Shown here: positions 36,664 through 45,819 of the stretch, in pieces
How positions within the stretch are numbered: position 1 is the first letter of the stretch
Layout of the letters: every line of letters starts with the position of its first letter
Origin: Nonomuraea aurantiaca
GTDB taxonomy: Bacteria > Actinomycetota > Actinomycetes > Streptosporangiales > Streptosporangiaceae
DNA length: 64,000 nt
NCBI RefSeq assembly: GCF_020215705.1
Contig: NZ_JAIWNB010000001.1
Coordinates: 1,178,001 to 1,242,000, forward strand
Direction of reading: 5' to 3'
Position numbers and translations under genes: made by a program
The notes under the pieces: generated by a model
The model's database searches: none
The model's input: the letters and a program-made list of their open reading frames with translations, nothing else
Told to the model about the DNA's origin: nothing

Positions 36664-37467
36664 GTGGCCGAAAATTCGGACTTGTGGGCAAATGGCATCG
36701 ACACCACCCGGCCCAGCATCGCCAGGGCCTATGACGTCGTGCTCAACGGCAAGGACAACTTCGAGGTGGACCGCGCGTTCGTCGCCGAGATCGTGAAAGT
36801 CGTCCCCGAGATTTACGATGTGGCCACCTACAACAGGCAGATCCTCGGCCGGGGCGTACGCTTTCTCGTCGAGCGCGGCATCACGCAATTCGTCGACCTC
36901 GGCTCCGGCCTGCCGACGGTGGAGAACACGCACCACGTCGCGCAGCGGGCCGACCCGGACGCGCACGTGGTCTACGTCGACAATGACCCGATGGTGCTGG
37001 CCCACGGCCGGGCGATCCTGGCCGAGAACGACCGGACCGGGGTGGTCACGTCCGACCTGCGCGAACCGAAGTCGATCCTGGCCGACGAGACGGTCCAGCG
37101 GCTCATCGACCTGGACCGGCCGGTAGGCGTGATGCTGGTCGGCATCCTGCACCACCTGCACGACAGCGAGGACCCGAAGGGCATCGTGGACGCCTACATG
37201 GCGGCGGTCCCGTCCGGCAGCTATGTCTTCATCACCCATTTCTGCTCCGCCACCCAGGACGCGCGTGACGCGGAGAAGAAGTTCCTCGCGCTGCTCGGCA
37301 CCGGCCGCTTCCGGACTCCCGAGGAGATCACCTCGTTCTTCGACGGGTACGAGCTGGTCGAGCCCGGTGTCGTCCCGCTGCCCCTGTGGCGTCCCGAGGA
37401 CACCGTCCCCGACGTGCTCAGCGTCGGCCAGCGGCTCATGTACGGCGGCATCGCCCGGAAGCCCTGA
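36664..37467 (+). CDS. SAM-dependent methyltransferase, DUF574 (Methyltransf_19) family
   Basis: 267 residues from GTG 36664, chosen for GAGGAG 6 nt upstream; an in-frame ATG at 36622 lacks one. Typical opening GIDTTRPSIARAYDVVLNGKDNFEVDR, SAM-binding FVDLGSGLPTVENTHHVAQ and VVYVDNDPMVLAHGRAIL, then VGVMLVGILHHLHDSEDP. This actinobacterial family is large and mostly of unknown substrate; some members sit in antibiotic clusters. No partner gene is adjacent. Confidence 0.92.
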   Translation: MAENSDLWANGIDTTRPSIARAYDVVLNGKDNFEVDRAFVAEIVKVVPEIYDVATYNRQILGRGVRFLVERGITQFVDLGSGLPTVENTHHVAQRADPDAHVVYVDNDPMVLAHGRAILAENDRTGVVTSDLREPKSILADETVQRLIDLDRPVGVMLVGILHHLHDSEDPKGIVDAYMAAVPSGSYVFITHFCSATQDARDAEKKFLALLGTGRFRTPEEITSFFDGYELVEPGVVPLPLWRPEDTVPDVLSVGQRLMYGGIARKP

Positions 37468-37623
37468 CCCGCCGGCATCGGTGGGCCAGGCAGGGGTCTC
37501 GCCCCGCTGCCATCCGCCTCCGCCGACCGTGAGCGGCGCGCCGATGCGGGGGTCGACACATTGGCGCGGGAGGCATGGTAAGCTCGTCTTAGTTGCAGTT
37601 CTGGTACCCAAATGAACTTTGTG

Positions 37624-37662
37624 TGCGCCTGACGGGACGTAGCCCTCAGGCGCATTTTGTTT
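37624..37662 (+). terminator. Terminator-like hairpin in the cold-shock gene leader
   Basis: TGCGCCTGA (37624-37632) pairs perfectly with TCAGGCGCA (37646-37654), with inner GGG/CCC pairs, followed by TTTTGTTT. It lies in the 284-bp gap 37468-37751, about 90 bp before the csp start codon. A full hairpin plus T-run inside the leader suggests attenuation of csp or the end of a short leader RNA. A TAAGCT at 37579-37584 could be a -10 box. Confidence 0.65.
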
Positions 37663-37751
37663 GCCGGTCATTTCCGGATGGGTCATTTCGGCGACGTGGG
37701 GCCCGTGACCTGCGGGTTCTGATTATTTCGCCTATCCTAGAGGAGATCGAC

Positions 37752-37955
37752 ATGGCGACTGGCACCGTGAAGTGGTTTAACGCTGAAAAGGGCTTCGGCT
37801 TCATCGAGCAGGACGGCGGCGGCGCCGACGTCTTCGCCCACTACTCCAACATCGCTGCCCAGGGCTTCCGCGAGCTGCAGGAAGGCCAGAAGGTCAGCTT
37901 CGACATCACGCAGGGCCAGAAGGGCCCGCAGGCCGAGAACATCGTTCCCGCCTGA
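37752..37955 (+). CDS. Cold-shock protein (CspA family)
   Basis: 67 residues, full length. The RNA-binding motifs [14 protein letters not shown] (RNP1) and DVFAHYSNI (RNP2) are intact, ending [16 protein letters not shown] lies 6 nt before the ATG. Binds single-stranded RNA/DNA as an RNA chaperone. It is monocistronic: a leader hairpin before it and a strong terminator after it. Confidence 0.97.
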   Translation: MATGTVKWFNAEKGFGFIEQDGGGADVFAHYSNIAAQGFRELQEGQKVSFDITQGQKGPQAENIVPA

Positions 37956-37970
37956 CGCTAGTCACGCACA

Positions 37971-38014
37971 ACGAGCCGGGGTTCGCACCTGAAGAGGTGC
38001 GGGCCCCGGCTCGT
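37971..38014 (+). terminator. Strong hairpin terminator after the cold-shock gene
   Basis: ACGAGCCGGGG (37971-37981) pairs with CCCCGGCTCGT (38004-38014). An inner stem CGCACCT-GAAG-AGGTGCG extends the structure to almost the whole 44 bp. It begins 15 bp after the csp stop. No long T-run follows. Confidence 0.85.
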
Positions 38015-38120
38015 CGCGTTGCGGGCGTGTGCCGCGAGCCCGGCTGCCCCGGGCCAGGGTTAATGTCGGTGAAACCGCACGTCGCGTGGTTGCGAAACAG
38101 CGGACTGCCAGCCTGTCCGC

Positions 38121-38993
38121 ATGAGCGATGCGAAAGACGTAGATCGGGCGCACACTCCTGAACAGGCCGCCGCCTCGTGGAAGCGTGAGGTCATAGAACT
38201 GGCGGTGCTTTTCGTCGCGGTCGGTCTGGCCCACCTGTTCGCCACTCTTATGGGGCACTCCGCCCCAGGCCCCGCGGTGCTGATCACCCTCGGTGCGGGG
38301 CTCATCGCGTGTACCTTCGTCCACAAACGCCTGGCCCACCGACGACCCGGCCGCAAACGCCTGGGCCGCGAAGGCCGCAGACGATGGGGAACCGAGCGCC
38401 AAGCCGCCGAGGTGATCGATATCGAGGGAGGCCGGCCGATGAAATTGTGGCGCATCCGCACGCGGGTGGTCGACCGGCCGGGCCGTCTGGCGGAGCTGGC
38501 CACGGCGTTCGCCAGGCTGGACTGCAACGTGCTGGCCCTGCACATCGCCGCGACGGGCAGCAGCGCGATCTCTCCATCCGGCTGCGCCGCCTTGGACGAG
38601 TTCGTCGTCGAGGCGCCCACGCAGCTGAGCGAGAAAGTCCTGCGGTCGGCGGTCGAGAAGGCCGGCGGACTCGACATCATCATCGTCCGCGCCTACGTCA
38701 AAGACCTGGTCGACCCCGGTGTCCAGGCCCTCGTCCTGGCCCATGCCGTCAGCGACGACCCGGAGCAGCTGCCCCATGCGATGGCGGAGCTGCTGCGCGC
38801 CGCGGACGTCGAGTGGCGACGCCCCGGAGACACCCTCGCCGACAGCGGCGAGTCCGGCACCACTCTGGTGATTTCCGTCCATCCCGAACGGGCGCTCCTG
38901 GTCAGCCGCCCCGCTCTGCCGTTCACCCCGGCAGAGGCGGCCAGAGCCGCCGCACTGGCCGCCAGCGTGAGACAGCGGCGCTACTCCGACTGA
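38121..38993 (+). CDS. Membrane-anchored ACT-domain protein
   Basis: 290 residues. Two N-terminal membrane helices (about 25-46 VIELAVLFVAVGLAHLFATL and 50-67 AVLITLGAGLIACTFV), then a basic linker. An ACT-like domain starts near 106: KLWRIRTRVVDRPGRLAELA, FARLDCNVLALHI. A second related fold may follow (LDIIIVRAYVKDLVD). ACT domains bind amino acids and control enzymes. A membrane-tethered free ACT protein is uncommon and its partner is unknown. No enzyme of amino-acid metabolism is adjacent. Confidence 0.7.
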   Translation: MSDAKDVDRAHTPEQAAASWKREVIELAVLFVAVGLAHLFATLMGHSAPGPAVLITLGAGLIACTFVHKRLAHRRPGRKRLGREGRRRWGTERQAAEVIDIEGGRPMKLWRIRTRVVDRPGRLAELATAFARLDCNVLALHIAATGSSAISPSGCAALDEFVVEAPTQLSEKVLRSAVEKAGGLDIIIVRAYVKDLVDPGVQALVLAHAVSDDPEQLPHAMAELLRAADVEWRRPGDTLADSGESGTTLVISVHPERALLVSRPALPFTPAEAARAAALAASVRQRRYSD

Positions 38994-39030
38994 ATGCCGA
39001 CCGCTCAGCCAAGGCTGCCTCGTGTACGCG

Positions 39031-40872
39031 TCACCGCCGTTCGACGGCGGCGGGCTTCACCTGGATCGCGCGGATCCTTCCGACATCGAGCTTCATGGAG
39101 CGATCGAAGGTATAGATGCCGTTCTGCTCCTGGAACACATCAGTGAGCTGCGTGTAGCAATAGCCGAACATGTCCGGATTATCGAGCAACGCGGTGACGA
39201 GACCGCCGAACCGTACGTAGAACTCTTCCTCACCGGCCGGACGAACGCCGTACCCCCACGACCGATCGAGCGCATCACCGCCCTCCTCGGTGCCCGCGAC
39301 CCACCAGATGCCGCCGAACTCACTGACGAAGTACGGCTGCCCCCGATAGGCCGCGGACATCGGGCCATCCGGGCTCGTGTTCATGAACGGCCGCCCGGAG
39401 GCGAGGCCCGCGTGGTTCGCGGCGAAGACCGCCGGGTCCTGCTCGTAGTCGTGCGAGTCCACGACGTCGGTCTCCGCGACGCGGTGCGCGTAGCCCGACA
39501 CGTCCAGAACGGGACGCGTGGGGTCGGCGAGCTTCGTCGCCAGCCACATCGCCCGCGTCACGTCGTCGAGCTGGGTGATCCGGTCCGTCAGGATCTGCGA
39601 GGTCTCGTTCAGCGGGCACCAGCCGACGATCGACGGATGGCTCAGGTCGCGGCGCACGGCTTCGAGCCACTGCGTCACCATCGACGCCGTCGGCCGCTGG
39701 TTGTCCCCGGCCGGTCCGGACGTGTCGACACCCCAGTCGCCGAACTCTCCCCAGACCAGATAGCCCAGCCGATCCGCATGGTAGAGGTATCGCTCCTCGA
39801 ACACCTTCTGGTGGAGGCGGGCCCCGTTGAAGCCCGCCGCGATGCCCAGCTCGATGTCGTGGGCGAGCGCGTGGTCGCTCGGGGCCGTCATCAGCGACTG
39901 CGGCCAATACCCCTGGTCGAGTACGAGCCGCTGGAACACCGGCAGGCCGTTGAGCAGTAACCGGTTACCGTCGATCGAGACCGAGCGCAGCCCCGCGTAC
40001 GACCTGGCCTCGTCGACCACGACCCCGGCCGCGTCGAGGATCTCGACGCTCAGCCCGTACAGGTGCGGATCCGCCGGCGACCACGGCCTGACCGCGCCTT
40101 CCGGCAGCCGCAGGGTGAGCCTGGGGGAGAGGTCGAGATCGGCGCGCACCCCCGCCTCGGCCAGGACGGCGCCGGCCGGACGGTTGGTGTCGTGATCGTA
40201 GGTCTCGGTGAGCCGGAGCCGGACCCGATGGCCCGGCCGGTTGGCCGGCAGCAGGACGGTGACGTCGAAGCCGGGCGAGGCCAGCTGCGGCACCACCCGC
40301 ACCTCACGGGCGTGCACGCCGCCGACCGGCTCCAGCCACACGGTCTGCCAGATTCCCGTCGTCCGGGTGTAGAGGCAGCCCGCGTTGGCGTACTCCCTCG
40401 ACTGCTTGCCGCGCGCCTGGAGGCTGTGGCGGCTGTCGCGGGCGCGGACCACGATCACGGCGTCCTCGCCCGGTGCGGCGACGCCGGTGAGATCGGCTGT
40501 GAACGGGGTGAAGCCACCCCGATGCCGCACGACCTCGTGCCCGTTGACCCAGACGGTCGCGTCATGGTCGACGGCGCCGAAGTGCAGCAGCACGCTGCGA
40601 CCGGCCCACGCCTCAGGGACGCGGACCGTCCGCCGGTACCAGACCGCCTCCATGAAATCGACGTTCGCGACGCCGGACAGCTCGCTCTCCGGGGCGAAGG
40701 GCACGGTGATCCGGCCCGACAGCTCACGTTCGACCAGCCCGCGTTCGAGGCCGGAATCGCCGGCGTCGATCTCGAACTGCCAGTCGCCGTTCAGGTTCAG
40801 CCAGTCCGTACGCATCAGGGCGGGCCGAGGGTATTCCGGGCGGGGAAGGGCCGAGGGCACTGCCTGGCGCAT
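39031..40872 (-). CDS. Glycoside hydrolase family 2 protein
   Basis: 613 residues from ATG 40872 (a GTG at 40884 is possible). Sugar-binding jelly roll with MRTDWLNLNGDWQFEIDAG and VWYRRTVRVPEAW, an immunoglobulin-like middle, then the TIM barrel. The acid/base Glu is in VGWCPLNETS and the nucleophile Glu in YFVSEFGGIWW. Family members cleave beta-galactosides, beta-glucuronides or beta-mannosides. No signal peptide is visible, so it is probably cytoplasmic. It is 103 bp downstream of the MFS gene on the same strand and could be read with it. Confidence 0.9.
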   Translation of the reverse strand: MRQAVPSALPRPEYPRPALMRTDWLNLNGDWQFEIDAGDSGLERGLVERELSGRITVPFAPESELSGVANVDFMEAVWYRRTVRVPEAWAGRSVLLHFGAVDHDATVWVNGHEVVRHRGGFTPFTADLTGVAAPGEDAVIVVRARDSRHSLQARGKQSREYANAGCLYTRTTGIWQTVWLEPVGGVHAREVRVVPQLASPGFDVTVLLPANRPGHRVRLRLTETYDHDTNRPAGAVLAEAGVRADLDLSPRLTLRLPEGAVRPWSPADPHLYGLSVEILDAAGVVVDEARSYAGLRSVSIDGNRLLLNGLPVFQRLVLDQGYWPQSLMTAPSDHALAHDIELGIAAGFNGARLHQKVFEERYLYHADRLGYLVWGEFGDWGVDTSGPAGDNQRPTASMVTQWLEAVRRDLSHPSIVGWCPLNETSQILTDRITQLDDVTRAMWLATKLADPTRPVLDVSGYAHRVAETDVVDSHDYEQDPAVFAANHAGLASGRPFMNTSPDGPMSAAYRGQPYFVSEFGGIWWVAGTEEGGDALDRSWGYGVRPAGEEEFYVRFGGLVTALLDNPDMFGYCYTQLTDVFQEQNGIYTFDRSMKLDVGRIRAIQVKPAAVERR

Positions 40873-40971
40873 CGCTTCCGTCACGACGAGTTGGGCCTTT
40901 CTCGAGAGCGGCGACCTACGTCGTGGATCACTCTTCCAGCAGGCCCGCGCGAAGACCACGGCGCCCAAGGG

Positions 40972-42378
40972 TCACGGCGGCTCGGAGCCGGGTTCGCGCC
41001 GGCCCGCGCCGGCCGTAGCGGGTGCCTCGGGGCTGCGCAGCCCCGAGGCGGCGACCGCGATGAGGGCGCAGAGCCCGAGCATGGTCGCCCAGACACCGTG
41101 GTAGGCGGCGGTCGAGCCGAGGCGATCCCCCGACAGCACCAGCACGAGCGCGGAGACGCCGATGACCGCCCCGCAGGCGCGCGAGGTGACGGACATGGCG
41201 GTGCCGGTGGCCAGCCGGGCGGGCGGAATCTCGGCGACGGCGGCACCGCTGAGCGCGTTGACCAGCACGGCGACGCCCATCCCGGTCGCGACGACCGCGG
41301 GCAGGACCACCGAGAGGTACGCCTGGCCGCCCCCCGCCGCGAGCGCCAGGTAGCCGGTGGCGAGCGACAGCAGCACCACCCCGCCCAACGCCAGCCTGCG
41401 GTGCCCGGTGCGCGCCGCCAGCCGCCCGGCGAGCGGTGCGGTGAGGACCTGCACGACCGCGCCGGGAGTGACGGCGAGCCCCGCCTGGGCCTCGGAGTAT
41501 CCCCAGATCTTGGTGAGGAACAGGATGTTGGCCAGCGGAAGGGCGAACATCACCAGCCCGAGGAGGAACATCGCGAGGTTGGCCCGCTGGGTGCCCCGTG
41601 CCCGGAGGATCTTCAGGTCCACGATGGGAGCGGGGTGGGAGCGCGCCCGCCGGATGAAGAGCACGCCGACGAGGACACCGGCGGCGAGGGCGAGGATCGT
41701 ACCCGGGCTGCCCGGACCCCACGCGTCGCTCTGCACGATGGCCAGCGAGGGCAGGCCGATGGCCGCCACCAGCAGGACCAGGCCGACGATGTCCGGCATC
41801 CGTGACGGGGCGGACGGCGGCGTCCTGGCCAGGGTCCGCCACGCGCCGAACAGCACGACGAGCCCGACCGGCAGGTGGAGGAAGAACACCGTACGCCAGT
41901 CCCAGACGGCGACCAGCAGCCCCCCGAGCGACGGCCCGGAGGCGGTCGCCACCGACTGCGTCGCGCTCCACAGGCCGATCGCCGTGCCCCGTCGTTCCGG
42001 CGGGTAGTACGGCAGGATCAGCGCGAGCGTCAGCGGGGTGATCACGCCGCCGCCCACGCCCTGCACGACCCTGGCGGCGATCAGGATGCCGGCCGAGGGG
42101 GCGACCGCGCACAGGGCGGCGCCGACCACGAACACCGTCAGCCCGGCGAGGAAGACCCGCCGGTAGCCGAACCGGTCCGCCAGGCCGCCCGCCGGCAGCA
42201 GCGCCGCCGTGAACGTGATCGCGTAGCCGTTGAACACCCACGAGAGTTCGGGCAGCCCGCTGCTCGGAAAGCTGCGGAGCATGTCGGGGAAGGCGATGTT
42301 GGCCAGCTGTACGTCGATCGCACCCAGAAAGGCGCTCCCGCACAGCACCGCCAGGGGGAGCGCCCGGGATCCGCGCAC
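40972..42378 (-). CDS. MFS transporter, DHA2 (14-helix) drug exporter family
   Basis: 468 residues. About 14 hydrophobic helices, with the motif A region GGLADRFGYRRVFLAG after helix 2 and motif C-like ATASGPSLGGLL in helix 5. DHA2 members export drugs or secondary metabolites by proton antiport. GTG start 1 bp after the stop of the acyl-CoA ligase, so both are in one operon. A role in exporting the product of the adjacent encapsulin cluster is possible by position only. Confidence 0.92.
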   Translation of the reverse strand: MRGSRALPLAVLCGSAFLGAIDVQLANIAFPDMLRSFPSSGLPELSWVFNGYAITFTAALLPAGGLADRFGYRRVFLAGLTVFVVGAALCAVAPSAGILIAARVVQGVGGGVITPLTLALILPYYPPERRGTAIGLWSATQSVATASGPSLGGLLVAVWDWRTVFFLHLPVGLVVLFGAWRTLARTPPSAPSRMPDIVGLVLLVAAIGLPSLAIVQSDAWGPGSPGTILALAAGVLVGVLFIRRARSHPAPIVDLKILRARGTQRANLAMFLLGLVMFALPLANILFLTKIWGYSEAQAGLAVTPGAVVQVLTAPLAGRLAARTGHRRLALGGVVLLSLATGYLALAAGGGQAYLSVVLPAVVATGMGVAVLVNALSGAAVAEIPPARLATGTAMSVTSRACGAVIGVSALVLVLSGDRLGSTAAYHGVWATMLGLCALIAVAASGLRSPEAPATAGAGRREPGSEPP

Positions 42379-42379
42379 C

Positions 42380-44005
42380 TCAGCTGGTAGCCGCGCCGAA
42401 CCGCTCGCGGAGTTCGACCTTTCGGATCTTGCCGGTCACGGTCCGCGGCATGGCCTCGACGACTTCGAGGCGTTCGGGCCAGAACCAGCTGTTCACGCCG
42501 GCGTCCTTCAGGTGCGTCCGCAGATCATCCAGCGTGGGCGGTTCGCCGGCCGGCGTCACGACGGCGCACACCAACTCGACCAGCTTCGGATCCGGGATGC
42601 CGATGAGTGCGATGTCGCGGACGGCGGGGTGCCTGCCCAGCAGCGCCTCGATGTCGCTCACCGGCAGCTTGAGACACATGTTGGCGATGATGATGTCCTT
42701 GGTCCGGCCGGAGATGCGCACGCCGCCGTACCCGTCGTCGCGGGCCAGGTCGCCGGTGTCGAACCAGCCGTCCGGCGTGAGCGACTTGGCGTAGATCTCC
42801 TCGCGCCGGTAGTAGCCGAGGCACTGGGCCGCGCCGCGTACCTGCAACGCGCCGATCTCGCCGGCCGGGACCGGCTGGTTCTCCTCGTCGACGATGCGCG
42901 CCTGCATGCCCACCACGACGGTGCCGTCACTCTCGCCCGCCCGCTCCGGCGGGTCTTCGGGCCGGGTCATGGTGACGCCGCCGTTCTCGGTCATGCCCCA
43001 TAGCGCGTACACCCGTACTCCGAGAATCTCGCTCACCTGCTCCACCAGGTGCGGCGGGACGGGCGCCGAGCCGGACACGAAGATCCGCAGAGTGGGGATC
43101 TTCCGCGGGTTGGCCTTCTGCTCCTCGCTGATCTCCCGGGCGAAGGGCGGCGTGCCGTAATACATCGTGACGCCGTGCTCTGCCATGAGGTCGAGGTAGA
43201 CGCCGGGGTTCCAGATGTCGGCCGTGACCGCGGTGCCGCCCAGCATCAACGCCTGCAGATACGTCATCACCAGGCCCACATAGTGCATGGAGGTCTGCGC
43301 CGTCATGATGACCAGGCTGTCGTCCAGGCCGTACGCGTCCCCGTAGCCGCGGATGGCGGCATGCAGGGTGTTCTGGCTGTGCAGCGCGCCTTTGGGCTCT
43401 CCGGTCGTCCCCGAGGTGAACAGGATGAGGAAGGGATCGTCCGGACCCAGCGCGCGCCCGGCCAGGTCCGCGGGGTCACCGGGTTCGGGGTCGAGGAGGT
43501 GCTCCTCGAATCCGATGGACCCGGCCGGGCCGTCGCCGCCGAGCACGACGACGTGCTCCAGGGCCGGGATCTCGCTCGCGAGCGTCATCGCGGTCTCGGC
43601 GGTCGGCAGGTCACCGAGGCGGTTCACGGTGATGAAGACGCGCGCCTCGGTCAGCCGGATCATGAAGTCGAGCTCGCGATGCCGGTAGATGGGGAACTGC
43701 GGTGCGATGCGGGCGCCGATCTTGATGCAGGCCAGCGTCAGGGGCAGCACCTCGCGGCGATTGGGTAACTGGACAGCGATGTAGTCTCCCGGCCGTACGC
43801 CCAGCCGGATCAGGCCGTGGGCGATCCGGTCGGTCAGCCGGTCGAGCTCCGCGTAGCTGACGACGTCGGTATGGCCTTCGGCGACGCGCCGGCTGATAAG
43901 CGCAGGCTTGTCGGGAAATTCCGTCACATGATGCCGAAGGTCATCCAGGAAAGTCGTGCTTCGCCACCAACCGTTGCGCCGATATTCCTCATGTGTGTCC
44001 GTCAC
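42380..44005 (-). CDS. AMP-dependent acyl-CoA ligase (cyclohexanecarboxylate-CoA ligase-like)
   Basis: 541 residues, GTG start. Adenylate-forming landmarks: FLILFTSGTTGEPKGALHS (P-loop), YALWGMTENGG, GWFDTGDLARDD, ISGRTKDIII and the catalytic Lys in RTVTGKIRKVEL. The opening RRNGWWRSTTFLDDL matches cyclohex-1-ene/cyclohexane carboxylate and medium-chain acyl-CoA ligases. It would activate a carboxylic acid as its CoA thioester. It lies 230 bp after the capsid-like gene on the same strand, separated by two strong hairpins, and is coupled to the MFS gene. Confidence 0.9.
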   Translation of the reverse strand: MTDTHEEYRRNGWWRSTTFLDDLRHHVTEFPDKPALISRRVAEGHTDVVSYAELDRLTDRIAHGLIRLGVRPGDYIAVQLPNRREVLPLTLACIKIGARIAPQFPIYRHRELDFMIRLTEARVFITVNRLGDLPTAETAMTLASEIPALEHVVVLGGDGPAGSIGFEEHLLDPEPGDPADLAGRALGPDDPFLILFTSGTTGEPKGALHSQNTLHAAIRGYGDAYGLDDSLVIMTAQTSMHYVGLVMTYLQALMLGGTAVTADIWNPGVYLDLMAEHGVTMYYGTPPFAREISEEQKANPRKIPTLRIFVSGSAPVPPHLVEQVSEILGVRVYALWGMTENGGVTMTRPEDPPERAGESDGTVVVGMQARIVDEENQPVPAGEIGALQVRGAAQCLGYYRREEIYAKSLTPDGWFDTGDLARDDGYGGVRISGRTKDIIIANMCLKLPVSDIEALLGRHPAVRDIALIGIPDPKLVELVCAVVTPAGEPPTLDDLRTHLKDAGVNSWFWPERLEVVEAMPRTVTGKIRKVELRERFGAATS

Positions 44006-44120
44006 GCTCGCCTGCCTTCCATCAGGCGCCCCGCGGACGCCTTCGTCTGCTGCTGATCTGCCCGAAATTCAAAGTACGGCATTTACCGCAATTCATCGCC
44101 TAAGGGTTTTATCCTCCGTT

Positions 44121-44158
44121 CCCCCGGAGGGGGCCACCCTTTTGCCCCCCGAAGGGGG
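44121..44158 (-). terminator. Two G/C hairpins after the capsid-like gene
   Basis: In the direction of transcription: CCCCC-TTCG-GGGGG (complement of 44145-44158 region, a UUCG-type tetraloop), then CCCCC-TCC-GGGGG (44121-44133), then an A-rich run. They sit about 80-115 bp past the stop of the capsid-like gene and should end or weaken transcription before the acyl-CoA ligase. Confidence 0.65.
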
Positions 44159-44235
44159 TATCTCTCCAAAAGGACACCAGCCACCACGGACCGTCACAGG
44201 AACCAAGACGGTCGTATGGCGAAGGGGGACCATGG

Positions 44236-45084
44236 TCACGAGGCGGGGGTGACGAGGTAGAACAGGGCAGGGAGATGGACCGCGACCCCCTCGTACACCT
44301 CCGCGCACACGGCCACCCCGGGCCGGGCGAACGTGCCCGGCGGCGGTTCGGCCACGCGGATCACCGAGTGGCGGGCGTCCAGGAGCCTGGCCGCCACCGA
44401 GATGTCGCCGACGAGGGCGGACCCCGGGCTGATCCACCGGTTGCGGCTGATCTTCATGCCGTTGCCCGCCGCCAGGTCGGCCAGCAGGCCGTTCCGGCCG
44501 ACGAGCCGGTGGTAGTAGTCGTTCGGGTTGATGATCATCGCGTGCGGGGTGGCGCCCGACTGCTCGACCTCGTCGCAGGCCGTCAAGACTCCGGTGACGT
44601 AGTCGGTGTCGTAGGGGAGCCGGGCGATCTCCGGGTGGTCGAGCAGGGCGTTGGTCAGGGCGAGGTTCTCGGCGGTGGCGAGCCGTACCAGTAAGCGGTA
44701 GTCGAGGAAGGTGGCCAGCGCGGCCGGGTCGTCGGCCAGCCCGTCGGGGATCTGCACCCACGCCCGGATCGGGTGCACCCCGGCCTCGCCCATGCCGAAC
44801 CTGAAGGCCGCCTCCCGGCGGACGTCGGAGCCGCGTACCGCCTTCTGCTCTTCGGCGGTGGGCCGGGACTCCGTCCAGAACCGGGCGACGTCGTCGGTGG
44901 GGCGGACCTTGAGCAGGTTCCGTACGGTCAGCCGTGGTCTGTCCTTGGTCGGCTCGTGTGCTTCGGTGATGGTGTAGTCGAAGGTCACCTCGGCGCGGCC
45001 GGGGTCGGCCGCGAACGCCCGCGCGAACGCCTCGCCCGGGGACTGCTTCACGGCGGTGGGAGCTGGGGCTGTGTCCGTTGACAT
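44236..45084 (-). CDS. HK97-fold capsid-like protein, probable natural-product (Family 3) encapsulin
   Basis: 282 residues, encapsulin-sized. N-terminal arm about 1-45 (PAPTAVKQSPGEAFARAFAA). HK97 P-domain features: RLTVRNLLKVRPTDDVARFW, then REAAFRFGMGEAGVHPIRAW and VQIPDGLADDPAALATFLDY, RLLVRLATAENLALTNALL. A-domain and C-terminal strand: PHAMIINPNDYYHRLVGRNG, SRNRWISPGSALVGDISVAA and VAVCAEVYEGVAVHLPALFY. These match phage major capsid proteins block by block. No portal, protease, terminase or tail gene is near. Instead it ends an operon of four enzymes, starting 12 bp after the sulfotransferase. I infer it forms a shell holding one or more of them. Confidence 0.85.
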   Translation of the reverse strand: MSTDTAPAPTAVKQSPGEAFARAFAADPGRAEVTFDYTITEAHEPTKDRPRLTVRNLLKVRPTDDVARFWTESRPTAEEQKAVRGSDVRREAAFRFGMGEAGVHPIRAWVQIPDGLADDPAALATFLDYRLLVRLATAENLALTNALLDHPEIARLPYDTDYVTGVLTACDEVEQSGATPHAMIINPNDYYHRLVGRNGLLADLAAGNGMKISRNRWISPGSALVGDISVAARLLDARHSVIRVAEPPPGTFARPGVAVCAEVYEGVAVHLPALFYLVTPAS

Positions 45085-45096
45085 GGGGCCTCTCGG

Positions 45097-45819
45097 TCAG
45101 AAGTCGTGCTGGATGAGCCGCTGGTAGAAGGGCAGGTGGTGGTCGTAGAAGGCCTTCAGGGCGGAGTTGTTGTCGACGGTGTCCGGGTAGGTGTTGCGGC
45201 GGTTCTCGAAGCCGGCGCTGCCGATCGCGTCGAGATGCCACCGGCGGGTGCGCTGCCACTCGGGCCGGTCTCCGGAGTCCCAGGTGAGCGCGCGGGCGAG
45301 GAAGGGCAGACCGGCGTACTCGCAGAAGGCCTCGGCCACCTTCGCCGGCTCCCCGACCAGCCGCTCCGTGCGGATGACGAGCGGACTGCGCCCGGTCGCC
45401 GACCGGACCAGCTCGAACAGCCGGTACAGACGCTCGTAGCCGATCTCCGCGCAGGTCACCGCCGGTTTGATCGCGTAGTGCGAGCTGATGGTCGGCTTGG
45501 GATCGCGGACGATGAAGGTGTGGACCATCCCGGCGAGCTCCTCGGGGTGGTCGAAGAGGTAGGCGTAGTCGTAGTCGACGACCTCCTTGACGAACACCGG
45601 CCGCACGCCGGCCAGCTCCCTGAGGCGGATGAGCAGCTCCTTCTCCGACCGCGCCATCGCCCGGCCGCCGTCCGGTGACGGGACCGGCACCGCGCCCTCC
45701 TCGGTCAGGGCGAGGAACGGCTCGTGCAGGACGGTCACGTCGCCGCGCTCGATCATCATGCGCAGGAACGCCGTCGAGGCCGAGCGGGAGTGCGCCCACA
45801 TGACGATCAGCGGGTTCAC
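45097..45819 (-). CDS. PAPS-dependent sulfotransferase
   Basis: 240 residues. The 5'-phosphosulfate loop is MWAHSRSASTAFLRMM at the N-terminus. The 3'-phosphate site is FIVRDPKPTISSHY (about 110), with the conserved Arg and Ser. The C-terminal half (LDAIGSAGFENRRNTYPD) is family-like. It moves a sulfuryl group from PAPS to a hydroxyl or amine of a small molecule. The GTG start overlaps the stop of the aldo/keto reductase (GTGA), and the capsid-like gene follows after 12 bp. Together these suggest it acts on the alcohol made by the reductases. Confidence 0.92.
   Translation of the reverse strand: MNPLIVMWAHSRSASTAFLRMMIERGDVTVLHEPFLALTEEGAVPVPSPDGGRAMARSEKELLIRLRELAGVRPVFVKEVVDYDYAYLFDHPEELAGMVHTFIVRDPKPTISSHYAIKPAVTCAEIGYERLYRLFELVRSATGRSPLVIRTERLVGEPAKVAEAFCEYAGLPFLARALTWDSGDRPEWQRTRRWHLDAIGSAGFENRRNTYPDTVDNNSALKAFYDHHLPFYQRLIQHDF

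Noticed and set aside
44188..44202. A 15-bp match (ACGGACCGTCACAGG) with 60062-60076, considered as a repeated element
   Set aside because: Flanks do not match and a 15-mer match is expected by chance in 64 kb of GC-rich DNA.
44236..45084. A prophage or phage remnant, because of the major-capsid-like protein
   Set aside because: No portal, prohead protease, terminase, tail, integrase or attachment repeats are nearby. The gene is the last member of a tightly overlapped metabolic operon with the same codon use.
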